Positions 26,796-35,838 of a stretch of 64,000 nucleotides of DNA are shown here, piece by piece. A model generated the notes under the pieces. The model saw nothing but the letters and a program-made list of their open reading frames with translations, was not told where the DNA came from and made no database searches. The position numbers and the translations under genes are program-made. Location: positions 2,108,001-2,172,000 of the forward strand of contig NZ_JBEGII010000001.1 in assembly GCF_040675875.1 (NCBI RefSeq). The letters are read 5' to 3'. Every line of letters begins with the position of its first letter. Within the stretch, counting starts at the first letter, position 1. This DNA comes from Microbacterium sp. LWO12-1.2 (GTDB lineage: Bacteria; Actinomycetota; Actinomycetes; Actinomycetales; Microbacteriaceae).

Positions 26796-29680
26796 GAGTC
26801 CGCCTTCGCACCCGCGGTCTCGGCTTCGCGCTTGGCCGCGTTGGCCGCCCGCGTCGCTGCTGCCTTCTTCGCCGCGGCCGACCGCGCAGCCGACTTCGCC
26901 GCATCCGCCGGAGCCTTCGCCGCCGTCTTCGTGGCCGGAGCCTTCTTGGCCGGAGCCTTCTTGGCGGGAGCCTTCTTGGCCGCAGGCTTCTTCGCGGGAG
27001 CCTTCTTCGCGGGAGCCTTCTTGGCTGCCCCACGCTTGGGTGCCGGCCCCTTGGCGCGCTTGTCGGCGAGCATCTGCACGGCGATCTCGAACGTGATGTC
27101 CTCGACCTTCTGCCCGCGCGGGATGGTCACGTTCGTCTCGCTGTCGGTGACGTACGCACCGAAGCGACCGTCGCGGATGCGGATCGGCTTGCCGCTGACG
27201 GGATCCGCATCGAACTCGGCGAGCGCGCTCGATGCACGACGGGCGCCGTACTTCGGCTGCGCGTAGATCTCGAGCGCCTGCTCGAGGGTCACGTCGAAGA
27301 TCTGAGATTCGCTCTCGAGCGAACGCGAGTCCGTGCCCTTCTTCAGGTACGGACCGAAGCGGCCGTTCTGCGCCGTGATCTCCTCGCCAGACTCAGGATC
27401 GGTTCCGACGACGCGGGGAAGGCTCAGCAGCTGCAGCGCGGTGTCGAGTTCGAGCGTATCGACCGACATCGAGCGGAACAGCGACGCCGTGCGCGGCTTG
27501 GGAGCCGTCTCCTTCTTCGCGCCGCGCTTCGGCTTGGGTGCCTCGACGACCTCGCCCGTGCTCTCGTCGACCGCGGCATCTTCGGACACCGGGTCGTTCT
27601 CCTGCACGTACGGGCCGAATCGGCCGTCCTTCACGACGACGATCTTGCCGTTCTCGGGGTTCTCCCCCAGTACGCGATCCCCGGCGACCGGCGCATCGAT
27701 GAGCTCCTGCGCCTTCTCCGAGGTGAGCTCGTCGGGCGCCAGGTCCTCCGGCACGTTGACGATGCGCGGCTTGGCTTCCGGGTTCTCGGGGTCCACGACC
27801 TCGAGGTAGGGACCGTACTTGCCGAAACGCAGAGTCGCGGTGTCGGTGATGGGCGTGGAGTTGAGGGCGCGCGCATCGATCTCGCCGAGGTTGTCGACCA
27901 CCTGGCGCAGACCGACATGCGAGTCCGAACCGAAGTAGAACGACTTCAGCCATTCGACGCGGTTCTGCTCTCCGCGGGCGATGGTGTCGAGGTCGTCTTC
28001 CAGGGCAGCGGTGAAGTCGTAGTCCACGAGGTCGGCGAAGTGCTCTTCGAGCAGACGCACCACGCTGAACGCGAGCCAGGTCGGCACCAGCGCCTGACCG
28101 CGCTTGACCGCGTAGCCGCGATCGAGGATCGTCTCGGGGATCGAGGCGAACGTCGAGGGGCGTCCGATGCCCTTCTCCTCGAGCACCTTCACGAGTGACG
28201 CCTCGGTGTAGCGCGGCTTCGGCGTCGTGCGGTGCCCCTTGGCCTCGGCATCCTTGACGGCGAGCTCATCGCCCACCGCGACGGCGGGAAGAGACTGGTT
28301 CTCCGCCGCGTCGGCGTCGCCGCGCTTCTCGTCGCGGCCCTCCTCATACGCCTCCAGGAAGCCCTTGAAGGTGTAGACCGTTCCTGAGGCCGTGAACTCG
28401 GCCTTCTGGCCCGCGGCATCCACGGCGATCGTGACCGTGGTGGTCTCGTATTTCGCGTCGGACATCTGGCTGGCGACCGTGCGCTTCCAGATGAGGTCGT
28501 ACAGACGCTGCTCGTCGCGGTCCAGCTCGGACGAGAGCGATGCGGGCGTGCGGAAGTTGTCGCCGGAGGGACGGATCGCCTCGTGGGCCTCCTGCGCGTT
28601 CTTGCTCTTCGACTTGTAGACACGCGGCTTGAGCGGCACGGCGCTGTCGCCGTAGAGCGCCACCGCCTGGCTCCGCGCCGCCTGCACCGCCTGGGTGCTC
28701 AGCGACGTCGAGTCGGTACGCATATAGGTGATGTAACCCTTTTCGTACAGACGCTGGGCGACACCCATCGCCTGCTTGGCGCCCATCGAGAGCTTGCGAC
28801 CGGCCTCCTGCTGCAGCGTCGAGGTCGTGAAAGGCGCATAGGGGCTGCGGGTACCCGGCTTGGCCTCGACTTTCGTGACGGTGCCGGCGCCGACGGCGTC
28901 GACGGCCTGCGCGAGCGCGGTGGCCTTGGCCTCATCGAGGATGACGACGGCCTTCTTGAGCTTTCCGCTGTCGTCGAAGTCGGTGCCACGGGCGAGCTGG
29001 CCGCCGTCGACTCGGACGAGGCGGATCTTGAACGAGGTGCCGGTCGCCGCGGCGGCGGCGTCGACATCCCAGTACTCGGCGGAGGTGAACGCCATGCGCT
29101 CTCGCTCCCGGTCGACGATGAGCCGGGTCGCCGCGGACTGCACGCGTCCGGCCGAGATGCCGGTCTTGACCTTGTACCAGAGGACCGGCGACACGTCCCA
29201 GCCGTAGAGACGGTCGAGGATACGGCGTGTCTCCTGCGCGTCGACCAGGTCGTGGTCGAGCTCACGGGTGTTGCCGATGGCCGCTTGGATCGCGTCCTTG
29301 GTGATCTCGTGGAAGACCATGCGCTTGACAGGGACCTTCGGCTTCAGCGTCTCGAGCAGGTGCCAGGCGATCGCCTCGCCTTCGCGGTCCTCATCAGTGG
29401 CGAGCAGGAGCTCGTCTGCGGTCTTGAGCGCACGCTTGAGCTCGGCGACGGTCTTCGTCTTGCGATCGGACACGACGTAGTACGGGTCGAAGCCGTTGTC
29501 GATGTCGATCGAGTACTTCCCGTATGCCTGCTTGTCGGCAGCCGGGATGTCCTTCTTATCGGCGAGGTCGCGGATGTGGCCGACCGAGCTGAGCACCTCA
29601 TAGCCGTCGCCGAGGTATCCCTGAATAGACCGCATCTTCGTCGGGGACTCGACGATGACGAGCTTCTTGCCTTCAGCCAA
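26792..29680 (-). CDS. topA: DNA topoisomerase I with Lys/Ala-rich tail
   Basis: About 962 residues. The Toprim domain has VIVESPTKM and LLATDEDREGEAIAWHLL. The active-site tyrosine is in ITYMRTDSTS. The C-terminus carries several topoisomerase repeats (GPYLKKG, GPYVQEN style) and then about 85 residues of AKKAPAKK-type repeats encoded by a 15-nt period, a mycobacterial-type DNA-binding tail. I prefer a TTG start at 29680 because AAAGGA lies 7 nt upstream; the ATG at 29713 is inside the promoter gap. The stop overlaps the tmk start. Confidence 0.93.
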   Translation of the reverse strand: MAEGKKLVIVESPTKMRSIQGYLGDGYEVLSSVGHIRDLADKKDIPAADKQAYGKYSIDIDNGFDPYYVVSDRKTKTVAELKRALKTADELLLATDEDREGEAIAWHLLETLKPKVPVKRMVFHEITKDAIQAAIGNTRELDHDLVDAQETRRILDRLYGWDVSPVLWYKVKTGISAGRVQSAATRLIVDRERERMAFTSAEYWDVDAAAAATGTSFKIRLVRVDGGQLARGTDFDDSGKLKKAVVILDEAKATALAQAVDAVGAGTVTKVEAKPGTRSPYAPFTTSTLQQEAGRKLSMGAKQAMGVAQRLYEKGYITYMRTDSTSLSTQAVQAARSQAVALYGDSAVPLKPRVYKSKSKNAQEAHEAIRPSGDNFRTPASLSSELDRDEQRLYDLIWKRTVASQMSDAKYETTTVTIAVDAAGQKAEFTASGTVYTFKGFLEAYEEGRDEKRGDADAAENQSLPAVAVGDELAVKDAEAKGHRTTPKPRYTEASLVKVLEEKGIGRPSTFASIPETILDRGYAVKRGQALVPTWLAFSVVRLLEEHFADLVDYDFTAALEDDLDTIARGEQNRVEWLKSFYFGSDSHVGLRQVVDNLGEIDARALNSTPITDTATLRFGKYGPYLEVVDPENPEAKPRIVNVPEDLAPDELTSEKAQELIDAPVAGDRVLGENPENGKIVVVKDGRFGPYVQENDPVSEDAAVDESTGEVVEAPKPKRGAKKETAPKPRTASLFRSMSVDTLELDTALQLLSLPRVVGTDPESGEEITAQNGRFGPYLKKGTDSRSLESESQIFDVTLEQALEIYAQPKYGARRASSALAEFDADPVSGKPIRIRDGRFGAYVTDSETNVTIPRGQKVEDITFEIAVQMLADKRAKGPAPKRGAAKKAPAKKAPAKKPAAKKAPAKKAPAKKAPATKTAAKAPADAAKSAARSAAAKKAAATRAANAAKREAETAGAKADS

Positions 29681-29779
29681 GGGTGCGTCCTTTCTTCGAA
29701 GCACACCATACACACCACTGTGTGGGGTTGTTCACAGTCAGCGCCTGCTTGTTCGCGGGATCGGTGCTTCGTGCAGCCG

Positions 29780-30109
29780 TCAGTTCCCCTCGGGTGGCCC
29801 AGCGCGGGCTCGGGAGACGGCAGCGAGTCCAGCGTACGCCGCCTGCACCTCTACAGTCGCCACGAAGCCCGTGATCGCGCACTGCGTCAACGTCGCACCG
29901 GCGGCCGACGCCACCCGCGCGGCGAGCACGCACGGCTCGTCGTCGACCAGCACCGCACCAGTGGCCGCATCGGCGGCAGCGAGCGCCGCGGCGTCGGCTG
30001 CACCGGCCGCGCGCTGAGCGGTGACCGCCGCACCGCCCACGACGGCGAGGCCGAGAGCGAGGGCGGCGACCACTCCGAGCGCACCGGCAGCGATCGCCGA
30101 ACCCGCCAT
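29780..30109 (-). CDS. TadG/Rv3654c-like pilus-associated membrane protein
   Basis: 109 residues. An N-terminal hydrophobic segment (about 5-30) precedes an Ala-rich stretch containing [13 protein letters not shown], typical of the short TadE/TadG-like proteins at the end of the actinobacterial Tad locus. The ATG at 30109 overlaps the stop of the TadE gene (ATGA), so the short start is preferred over TTG at 30133. Confidence 0.72.
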   Translation of the reverse strand: MAGSAIAAGALGVVAALALGLAVVGGAAVTAQRAAGAADAAALAAADAATGAVLVDDEPCVLAARVASAAGATLTQCAITGFVATVEVQAAYAGLAAVSRARAGPPEGN

Positions 30110-30495
30110 CAGCCTCCTCCGTCGAGTGCGCAACTCCGGGCTCTCAGCGACAGCCGGATCAGTCCAGCGACCTCCGCATCGACTTTCGTCGTCACACAGA
30201 CCAGATCATCATCACGCGACGAGGACAGCCCCGCGCCAGGCACAGCTCCGCTGACGATCCGCGCCGCCGCTTCGTCAGTCTCACCGCGACCGAGCACCCG
30301 CGCAGCGTCGGCCGCAGCATCCTGCAAGGCGACCTGCCTCGCCGCGGCTCCGAGAGCTCCGACGCCGAGCGCGATGGTGAGCACGACAGCGGGGAGTGCC
30401 ACGGCGAGTTCTGCGGCGACAGACCCGTGTTCAGTCGTCTCCCTCGACGTCGTGTCCGCCCGTCTTCGACGCGGGCGACGCATCCGGCCGGTCAC
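30109..30495 (-). CDS. TadE-like minor pilin
   Basis: 128 residues. The basic leader (RRPRRRRAD) and the hydrophobic pilin-like helix beginning GSVAAELAVALPAVVL, with a Glu at position 5, match TadE family pseudopilins, processed by a prepilin peptidase. I chose the GTG at 30495 because it overlaps the DUF4244 stop (GTGA); an ATG at 30483 is the alternative. It is the second-last gene of the locus. Confidence 0.72.
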   Translation of the reverse strand: MTGRMRRPRRRRADTTSRETTEHGSVAAELAVALPAVVLTIALGVGALGAAARQVALQDAAADAARVLGRGETDEAAARIVSGAVPGAGLSSSRDDDLVCVTTKVDAEVAGLIRLSLRARSCALDGGG

Positions 30496-30689
30496 GAGAC
30501 GGTGAGGGCCCGGCGGATGAGATCGGTGAGGATCCCCCGCACCTCGTCCGACCGCATGATCACCACCAGCAGGCCGGCGAAGGCGACGGCGGCCATGGTC
30601 GTGATGGCGTACTCGGCCGTGGCCGCGCCGGTGTCGTCGCTGAACAGGGTGGCAGCACGTCGACGGTCCAATCTCGGAAGTGCGGTCAT
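30492..30689 (-). CDS. DUF4244 small pilin-like protein
   Basis: 65 residues. A short basic N-terminus is followed by GAATAEYAITTMAAVAFAG, a Flp-type pilin motif with Glu five residues into the hydrophobic helix. It matches the DUF4244 proteins (Rv3656c type) of actinobacterial Tad loci and is the likely major pilin. It overlaps the TadE gene by four bases. Confidence 0.8.
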   Translation of the reverse strand: MTALPRLDRRRAATLFSDDTGAATAEYAITTMAAVAFAGLLVVIMRSDEVRGILTDLIRRALTVS

Positions 30690-30734
30690 GATGTTCCTTC
30701 TTTCTCTGAGGATGCGTGTGCATCGGGTGATGGG

Positions 30735-31646
30735 TCACAGCGGAAGCGGTGTCGAGCCGAGGACGCTGAGCAGCAACGGGGCGACGCCGAGCAGGAGGAA
30801 GGCCGGCAGCGTGCATACGCCGAGCGGGAGGAGCAATCGGGTGGAGAGCCGGGCCGCCCGCAGCCGCCCCTGCACCCGTGCGGCATGACGCTCTTGCGCC
30901 GCCGAGGCACGGAGCAGCTCCGCGGCGGGAACACCTGCGGCACGCGAGAGATCGAGGACTGTTCTTATCCGGTGTTCCGGCTCCTCCCCGGAGACGGAAG
31001 TCGTCGCGACCAGGTGCAGGGCCCGTTCGACCGAGGCGCCGCCGGAGACGGCGATCGCCACGAGCTCGGCGCGCATTCCCGGTGTGCCGGGCCGCGGGCG
31101 GGCCCGCCTCAGCAGCCGACTCGTCCACATGCGTGCGACACCGACCAGACCGAGACCGACCAGCACGCACGTCGCCGCCAGCGGATTGCGCACGACGACG
31201 CCCACCGTGTCGAAACCGAGCGCGAATCCCAGGAGCAGTCCGGCCAGCGGCATCCACAGGAGCAGGCGCGCCGTCCCCGCGGGTTCGGCGAGCGCGATAC
31301 GCACGTCATCCGCAGCGGACGCCGCATCCCTCAGAGTCTCCGCGATCATGCGCAGCACTTCAGCGAGAGGTGCGCCGACGGTCGTGGCGATCTCCCATGC
31401 AGCGGCGAGGTCGATCCACGCACCTCCTTCGGCCTCGATCGCCGCCAGCAGCGGCATGCCGCCATCGAGGCGTGCGACCACGGACTGCGCGTGCACGTCC
31501 CCCGTGTCGGCGAGGTGCCGCCACGCAGCGGCAGGAACGGCGCCGGCCTGGAGGAGGACGGCGAGCGTCTGCACCGATGTCGCCGCGTCCACGGTGGAGG
31601 CACCTCCGCGCGGCGCCGACGACGCACGCCAGAGGCGGATCACCAC
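30735..31646 (-). CDS. TadB/TadC-like type II secretion F-domain protein
   Basis: 303 residues with several membrane segments in the T2SSF arrangement and the GGMPLLAAIEAEGGAW and ATTVGAPLAEVL stretches. It is the inner-membrane platform of the pilus machine and joins TadA. It seems to merge the role that is split into TadB and TadC in longer loci. The start overlaps the end of tadA by 7 nt. Confidence 0.82.
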   Translation of the reverse strand: MVIRLWRASSAPRGGASTVDAATSVQTLAVLLQAGAVPAAAWRHLADTGDVHAQSVVARLDGGMPLLAAIEAEGGAWIDLAAAWEIATTVGAPLAEVLRMIAETLRDAASAADDVRIALAEPAGTARLLLWMPLAGLLLGFALGFDTVGVVVRNPLAATCVLVGLGLVGVARMWTSRLLRRARPRPGTPGMRAELVAIAVSGGASVERALHLVATTSVSGEEPEHRIRTVLDLSRAAGVPAAELLRASAAQERHAARVQGRLRAARLSTRLLLPLGVCTLPAFLLLGVAPLLLSVLGSTPLPL

Positions 31647-32653
31647 GGCCGCACCTCCTCGATACCCAGACGGTCTCCACGCATCTCGAAGACGCCGGCC
31701 TGAGCGATCCGCCGCACGCCGTCGGGGGTCCGCTCGAGATGCAGCACGATCGTGAACGCGCTGACGACCTGACGTGCGAGGGCCGTCGCGTCCATCCCGG
31801 CGAGCGCTCCGAGCGCCTCGAGTCGCGCCGGCACGTCACGAAGACCACTCGCATGGAGCGTGCCCGCTCCCCCGTCGTGCCCGGTGTTCAGCGCGCTGAG
31901 GAGTTCGCGCACCTCCTCTCCTCGGCATTCACCCACGACCAGGCGATCCGGGCGCATGCGCAGCGACTCCCGCACGAGACGCGCCAGGCTGATCTCCCCC
32001 GCTCCCTCGAGATTCGCCTGTCTCGCCTCGAGCGCCACATGGTGCGGGTGTCGCGGCCGGAGCTCGGCGACATCCTCGATCGTCACGATGCGCTCGGCCG
32101 GCGGAGCCTCCGAGAGCAGTGCGGAGAGCAGTGTCGTCTTGCCCGTTCCGGTGCCTCCGGTGATGAGGATGTTGGCTCTGCTGTCGACGAGCCCCCGCAA
32201 CCATCGCTGCTGACCTTCGTCGACTGTTCCTCTGGCGGCAAGAGCATCGAGGTCGGCGGCATGCACGCGCGGGATCCGTATCGACAACGCCGTCCCCGCC
32301 GTGGCGATGGGGGCGAGCACCGCGTGCACCCGGATGCCGGAGGCCAGGCGCACGTCGACGCAGGCCGCCTGGTCGTCGAGGTGGCGGCCGCCGAGGCCGA
32401 CGAGGGCCACGGCGAGATCCCGCACTTCGCGCTCCGATGCGCTCCATCCGACGACCGGCTCCGTACCCTGTCCTCTGTCGACGAAGAGGCCCCGTGCGCC
32501 GTTGACGAAGATGTCGGTGACCGTGTCATCAGCGCAGTACTCGGCGAGCGGCCCGAACGCCCCGTCGACACGGAGCGCGGACGCGGACGAGAGCGGATCT
32601 GCTCCGGATGCGGCGCTCGCCTGTCGGGGCTGGATGACGAAGGAATCGGCCAT
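31640..32653 (-). CDS. tadA: Tad-type secretion ATPase TadA (VirB11/CpaF-like)
   Basis: 337 residues. Walker A is GGTGTGKTT, Walker B RIVTIEDVAELRP, and MRPDRLVVGECRGEE is the Asp/His-box region of secretion ATPases. It powers assembly of the Flp pilus. TAGCGT lies exactly 6 nt before the ATG, so the mRNA is likely leaderless. The usual upstream Ssd/CpaE-like ATPase gene is absent here. Confidence 0.88.
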   Translation of the reverse strand: MADSFVIQPRQASAASGADPLSSASALRVDGAFGPLAEYCADDTVTDIFVNGARGLFVDRGQGTEPVVGWSASEREVRDLAVALVGLGGRHLDDQAACVDVRLASGIRVHAVLAPIATAGTALSIRIPRVHAADLDALAARGTVDEGQQRWLRGLVDSRANILITGGTGTGKTTLLSALLSEAPPAERIVTIEDVAELRPRHPHHVALEARQANLEGAGEISLARLVRESLRMRPDRLVVGECRGEEVRELLSALNTGHDGGAGTLHASGLRDVPARLEALGALAGMDATALARQVVSAFTIVLHLERTPDGVRRIAQAGVFEMRGDRLGIEEVRPW

Positions 32654-32784
32654 GCCCCGACGCTAGGAGCCGGCGCCCCCGCGGGGATGCCGGGATCACA
32701 CGGCCTGTGAAGAACCGCTCCCGCCGTCCCTCCGTGCAGGACGGTTCGCGAGTGCACCGTCCGACCGATCACGACGGCCGCGGA

Positions 32785-32868
32785 GACGGAGAAGGGCGGC
32801 ACCTCACGGGGGGAATGAGATGCCGCCCACGGCGCTCCGCGATCGGGGGAATCGGGGCACGCCAAGGC
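32785..32868 (-). ncRNA. 6C small RNA
   Basis: On the minus strand two hairpins have C-rich loops. The first (32831-32863) is a symmetric stem-loop with loop TCCCCCG. The second (32794-32828) pairs 8 bp and then CTCA with TGAG, with loop TTCCCCCCG, and acts as terminator before TTCTCC. This matches the actinobacterial 6C RNA architecture. In M. tuberculosis the 6C RNA (B11) lies in the gap beside the Tad/Ssd genes, the same place. A -10 candidate is near 32874-32881. Ends are approximate. Confidence 0.8.
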
Positions 32869-33037
32869 CGGAATGAGTATTCGGCTGTCGTCGAGTGTAC
32901 GCAAGGCGACGGTCCTGACAAAACCCGCGGTACTACCTACTTTCGGCAGTATGCGATGTCGGAGGGCGGGGCTAGATTCGCCCTGACTTGATCGTGCCCT
33001 CTCACGACCATGCCCTGACGCAAAGGAGCGCCTGCTG
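32869..33037. other. Divergent regulatory gap between 6C RNA and acs
   Basis: The non-coding gap from tadA to acs covers 32654-33037. This half carries the 6C RNA promoter (TTGCGT and a TACTCA-like -10, minus strand) and a possible acs -10 box TAGATT at 32973-32978 with an approximately 53-nt leader. The other half (32654-32784) has the tadA -10 box and a TCACA-CGGCC-TGTGA palindrome at 32696-32710, which is not the usual CRP/GlxR spacing. Confidence 0.4.
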
Positions 33038-35005
<1,968 letters not shown>

Positions 35006-35013
35006 ATCCAGAC

Positions 35014-35053
35014 AGCGAACGGCCCCTTCCGAAGCCGGAAGGGGCCGTTCGCT
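35014..35053. terminator. Bidirectional terminator between acs and ridA
   Basis: An 18-bp perfect stem (35014-35031 with 35036-35053) with a 4-nt loop separates convergent acs and ridA. It can serve both strands. Confidence 0.8.
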
Positions 35054-35070
35054 GCGTGAAACGGATGCCG

Positions 35071-35529
35071 TCAGGCCAGGATGAAGACGACGTCGACCTC
35101 GACCGGGCTGTCCAGCGGAAGGACCGCGACGCCGACCGCCGCGCGAGCGTGGCGGCCGGAATCACCGAAGATCTCACCGAGCACTTCGCTGGCGCCGTTG
35201 ATGACGCCGGGCTGACCCGAGAACTCCGGCGCCGAGGCCACGAAGCCGCCGAGGCGCAGCACACCGGCGATGCGGTCGACGCCGCCGGCGATGTCTGCCG
35301 CTGCCGCGAGAGCGTTCAGCGCACAGGTGCGGGCGTACGTCTTCGCGTCATCGGCGGACACGGCCGCGCCGACCTTGCCGGTCACGGGCAGAGCGCCGTC
35401 TGTGAAGGGGAGCTGTCCCGACGTGTAGACCAGACCTCCGTGGCTGACGGCGGGCACGTAGGCCGCCACGGGGGCCGCAACGGCAGGGAGCTCGATACCG
35501 AGCTCGGCAAGGCGAGCACTGACGGTCAT
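35071..35529 (-). CDS. RidA-family reactive enamine/imine deaminase
   Basis: 152 residues. VSHGGLVYTSGQLPF and DAKTYARTCALNALAAAADI are typical RidA segments, and the end DSPVEVDVVFILA is the last beta strand of the fold. Proteins of this group hydrolyse 2-aminoacrylate or related imines, but the key arginine is not clear here, so activity is uncertain. It overlaps the DUF4177 gene by four bases. Confidence 0.85.
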   Translation of the reverse strand: MTVSARLAELGIELPAVAAPVAAYVPAVSHGGLVYTSGQLPFTDGALPVTGKVGAAVSADDAKTYARTCALNALAAAADIAGGVDRIAGVLRLGGFVASAPEFSGQPGVINGASEVLGEIFGDSGRHARAAVGVAVLPLDSPVEVDVVFILA

Positions 35530-35750
35530 GCCGCACCCCCTTCGAACTGGCGCGCGGCTTCGGCCGCCGCAGCGAGGCCCGCGTTGTTCGAGCCGTCCTG
35601 CGTGACCGGGCGCTTGAAGTAGGCGACGAGGCCGCCTTCAGGTCCCTGGACGACCTGCACGAGCTCCCAGCCCTGCTTGCCCCACTTGTTGAGGATGGCC
35701 GCCGTGTTGTGGATCAGCAGCGGCGTGGTGACGTACTCCCACGTGGTCAT
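35526..35750 (-). CDS. DUF4177 domain protein
   Basis: 74 residues. The MTTWEYVTTPLLIHNTAA start and WGKQGWELVQVVQGPEG core match DUF4177, a small alpha/beta fold of unknown function. AGGAG a few bases before the ATG is the ribosome site. Translationally coupled with ridA, and divergent from the penicillin-binding protein gene. Confidence 0.82.
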   Translation of the reverse strand: MTTWEYVTTPLLIHNTAAILNKWGKQGWELVQVVQGPEGGLVAYFKRPVTQDGSNNAGLAAAAEAARQFEGGAA

Positions 35751-35838
35751 GGCACTCCTATCGATTCGGCGTCACCGCACCGAATCGGGCGTGCGCTCGT
35801 CAAAGCCGGTATTCAGGGAACTCCCCTACGATCAGCGT

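Noticed and set aside
32696-32710. A CRP/GlxR site near acs.
   Set aside because: The half-sites TCACA and TGTGA are in the reverse order and spaced by 5, not TGTGA-N6-TCACA.
32707-32991. A 94-codon plus-strand ORF in the gap before acs.
   Set aside because: It overlaps the 6C RNA on the other strand, has no ribosome site and resembles no known protein.
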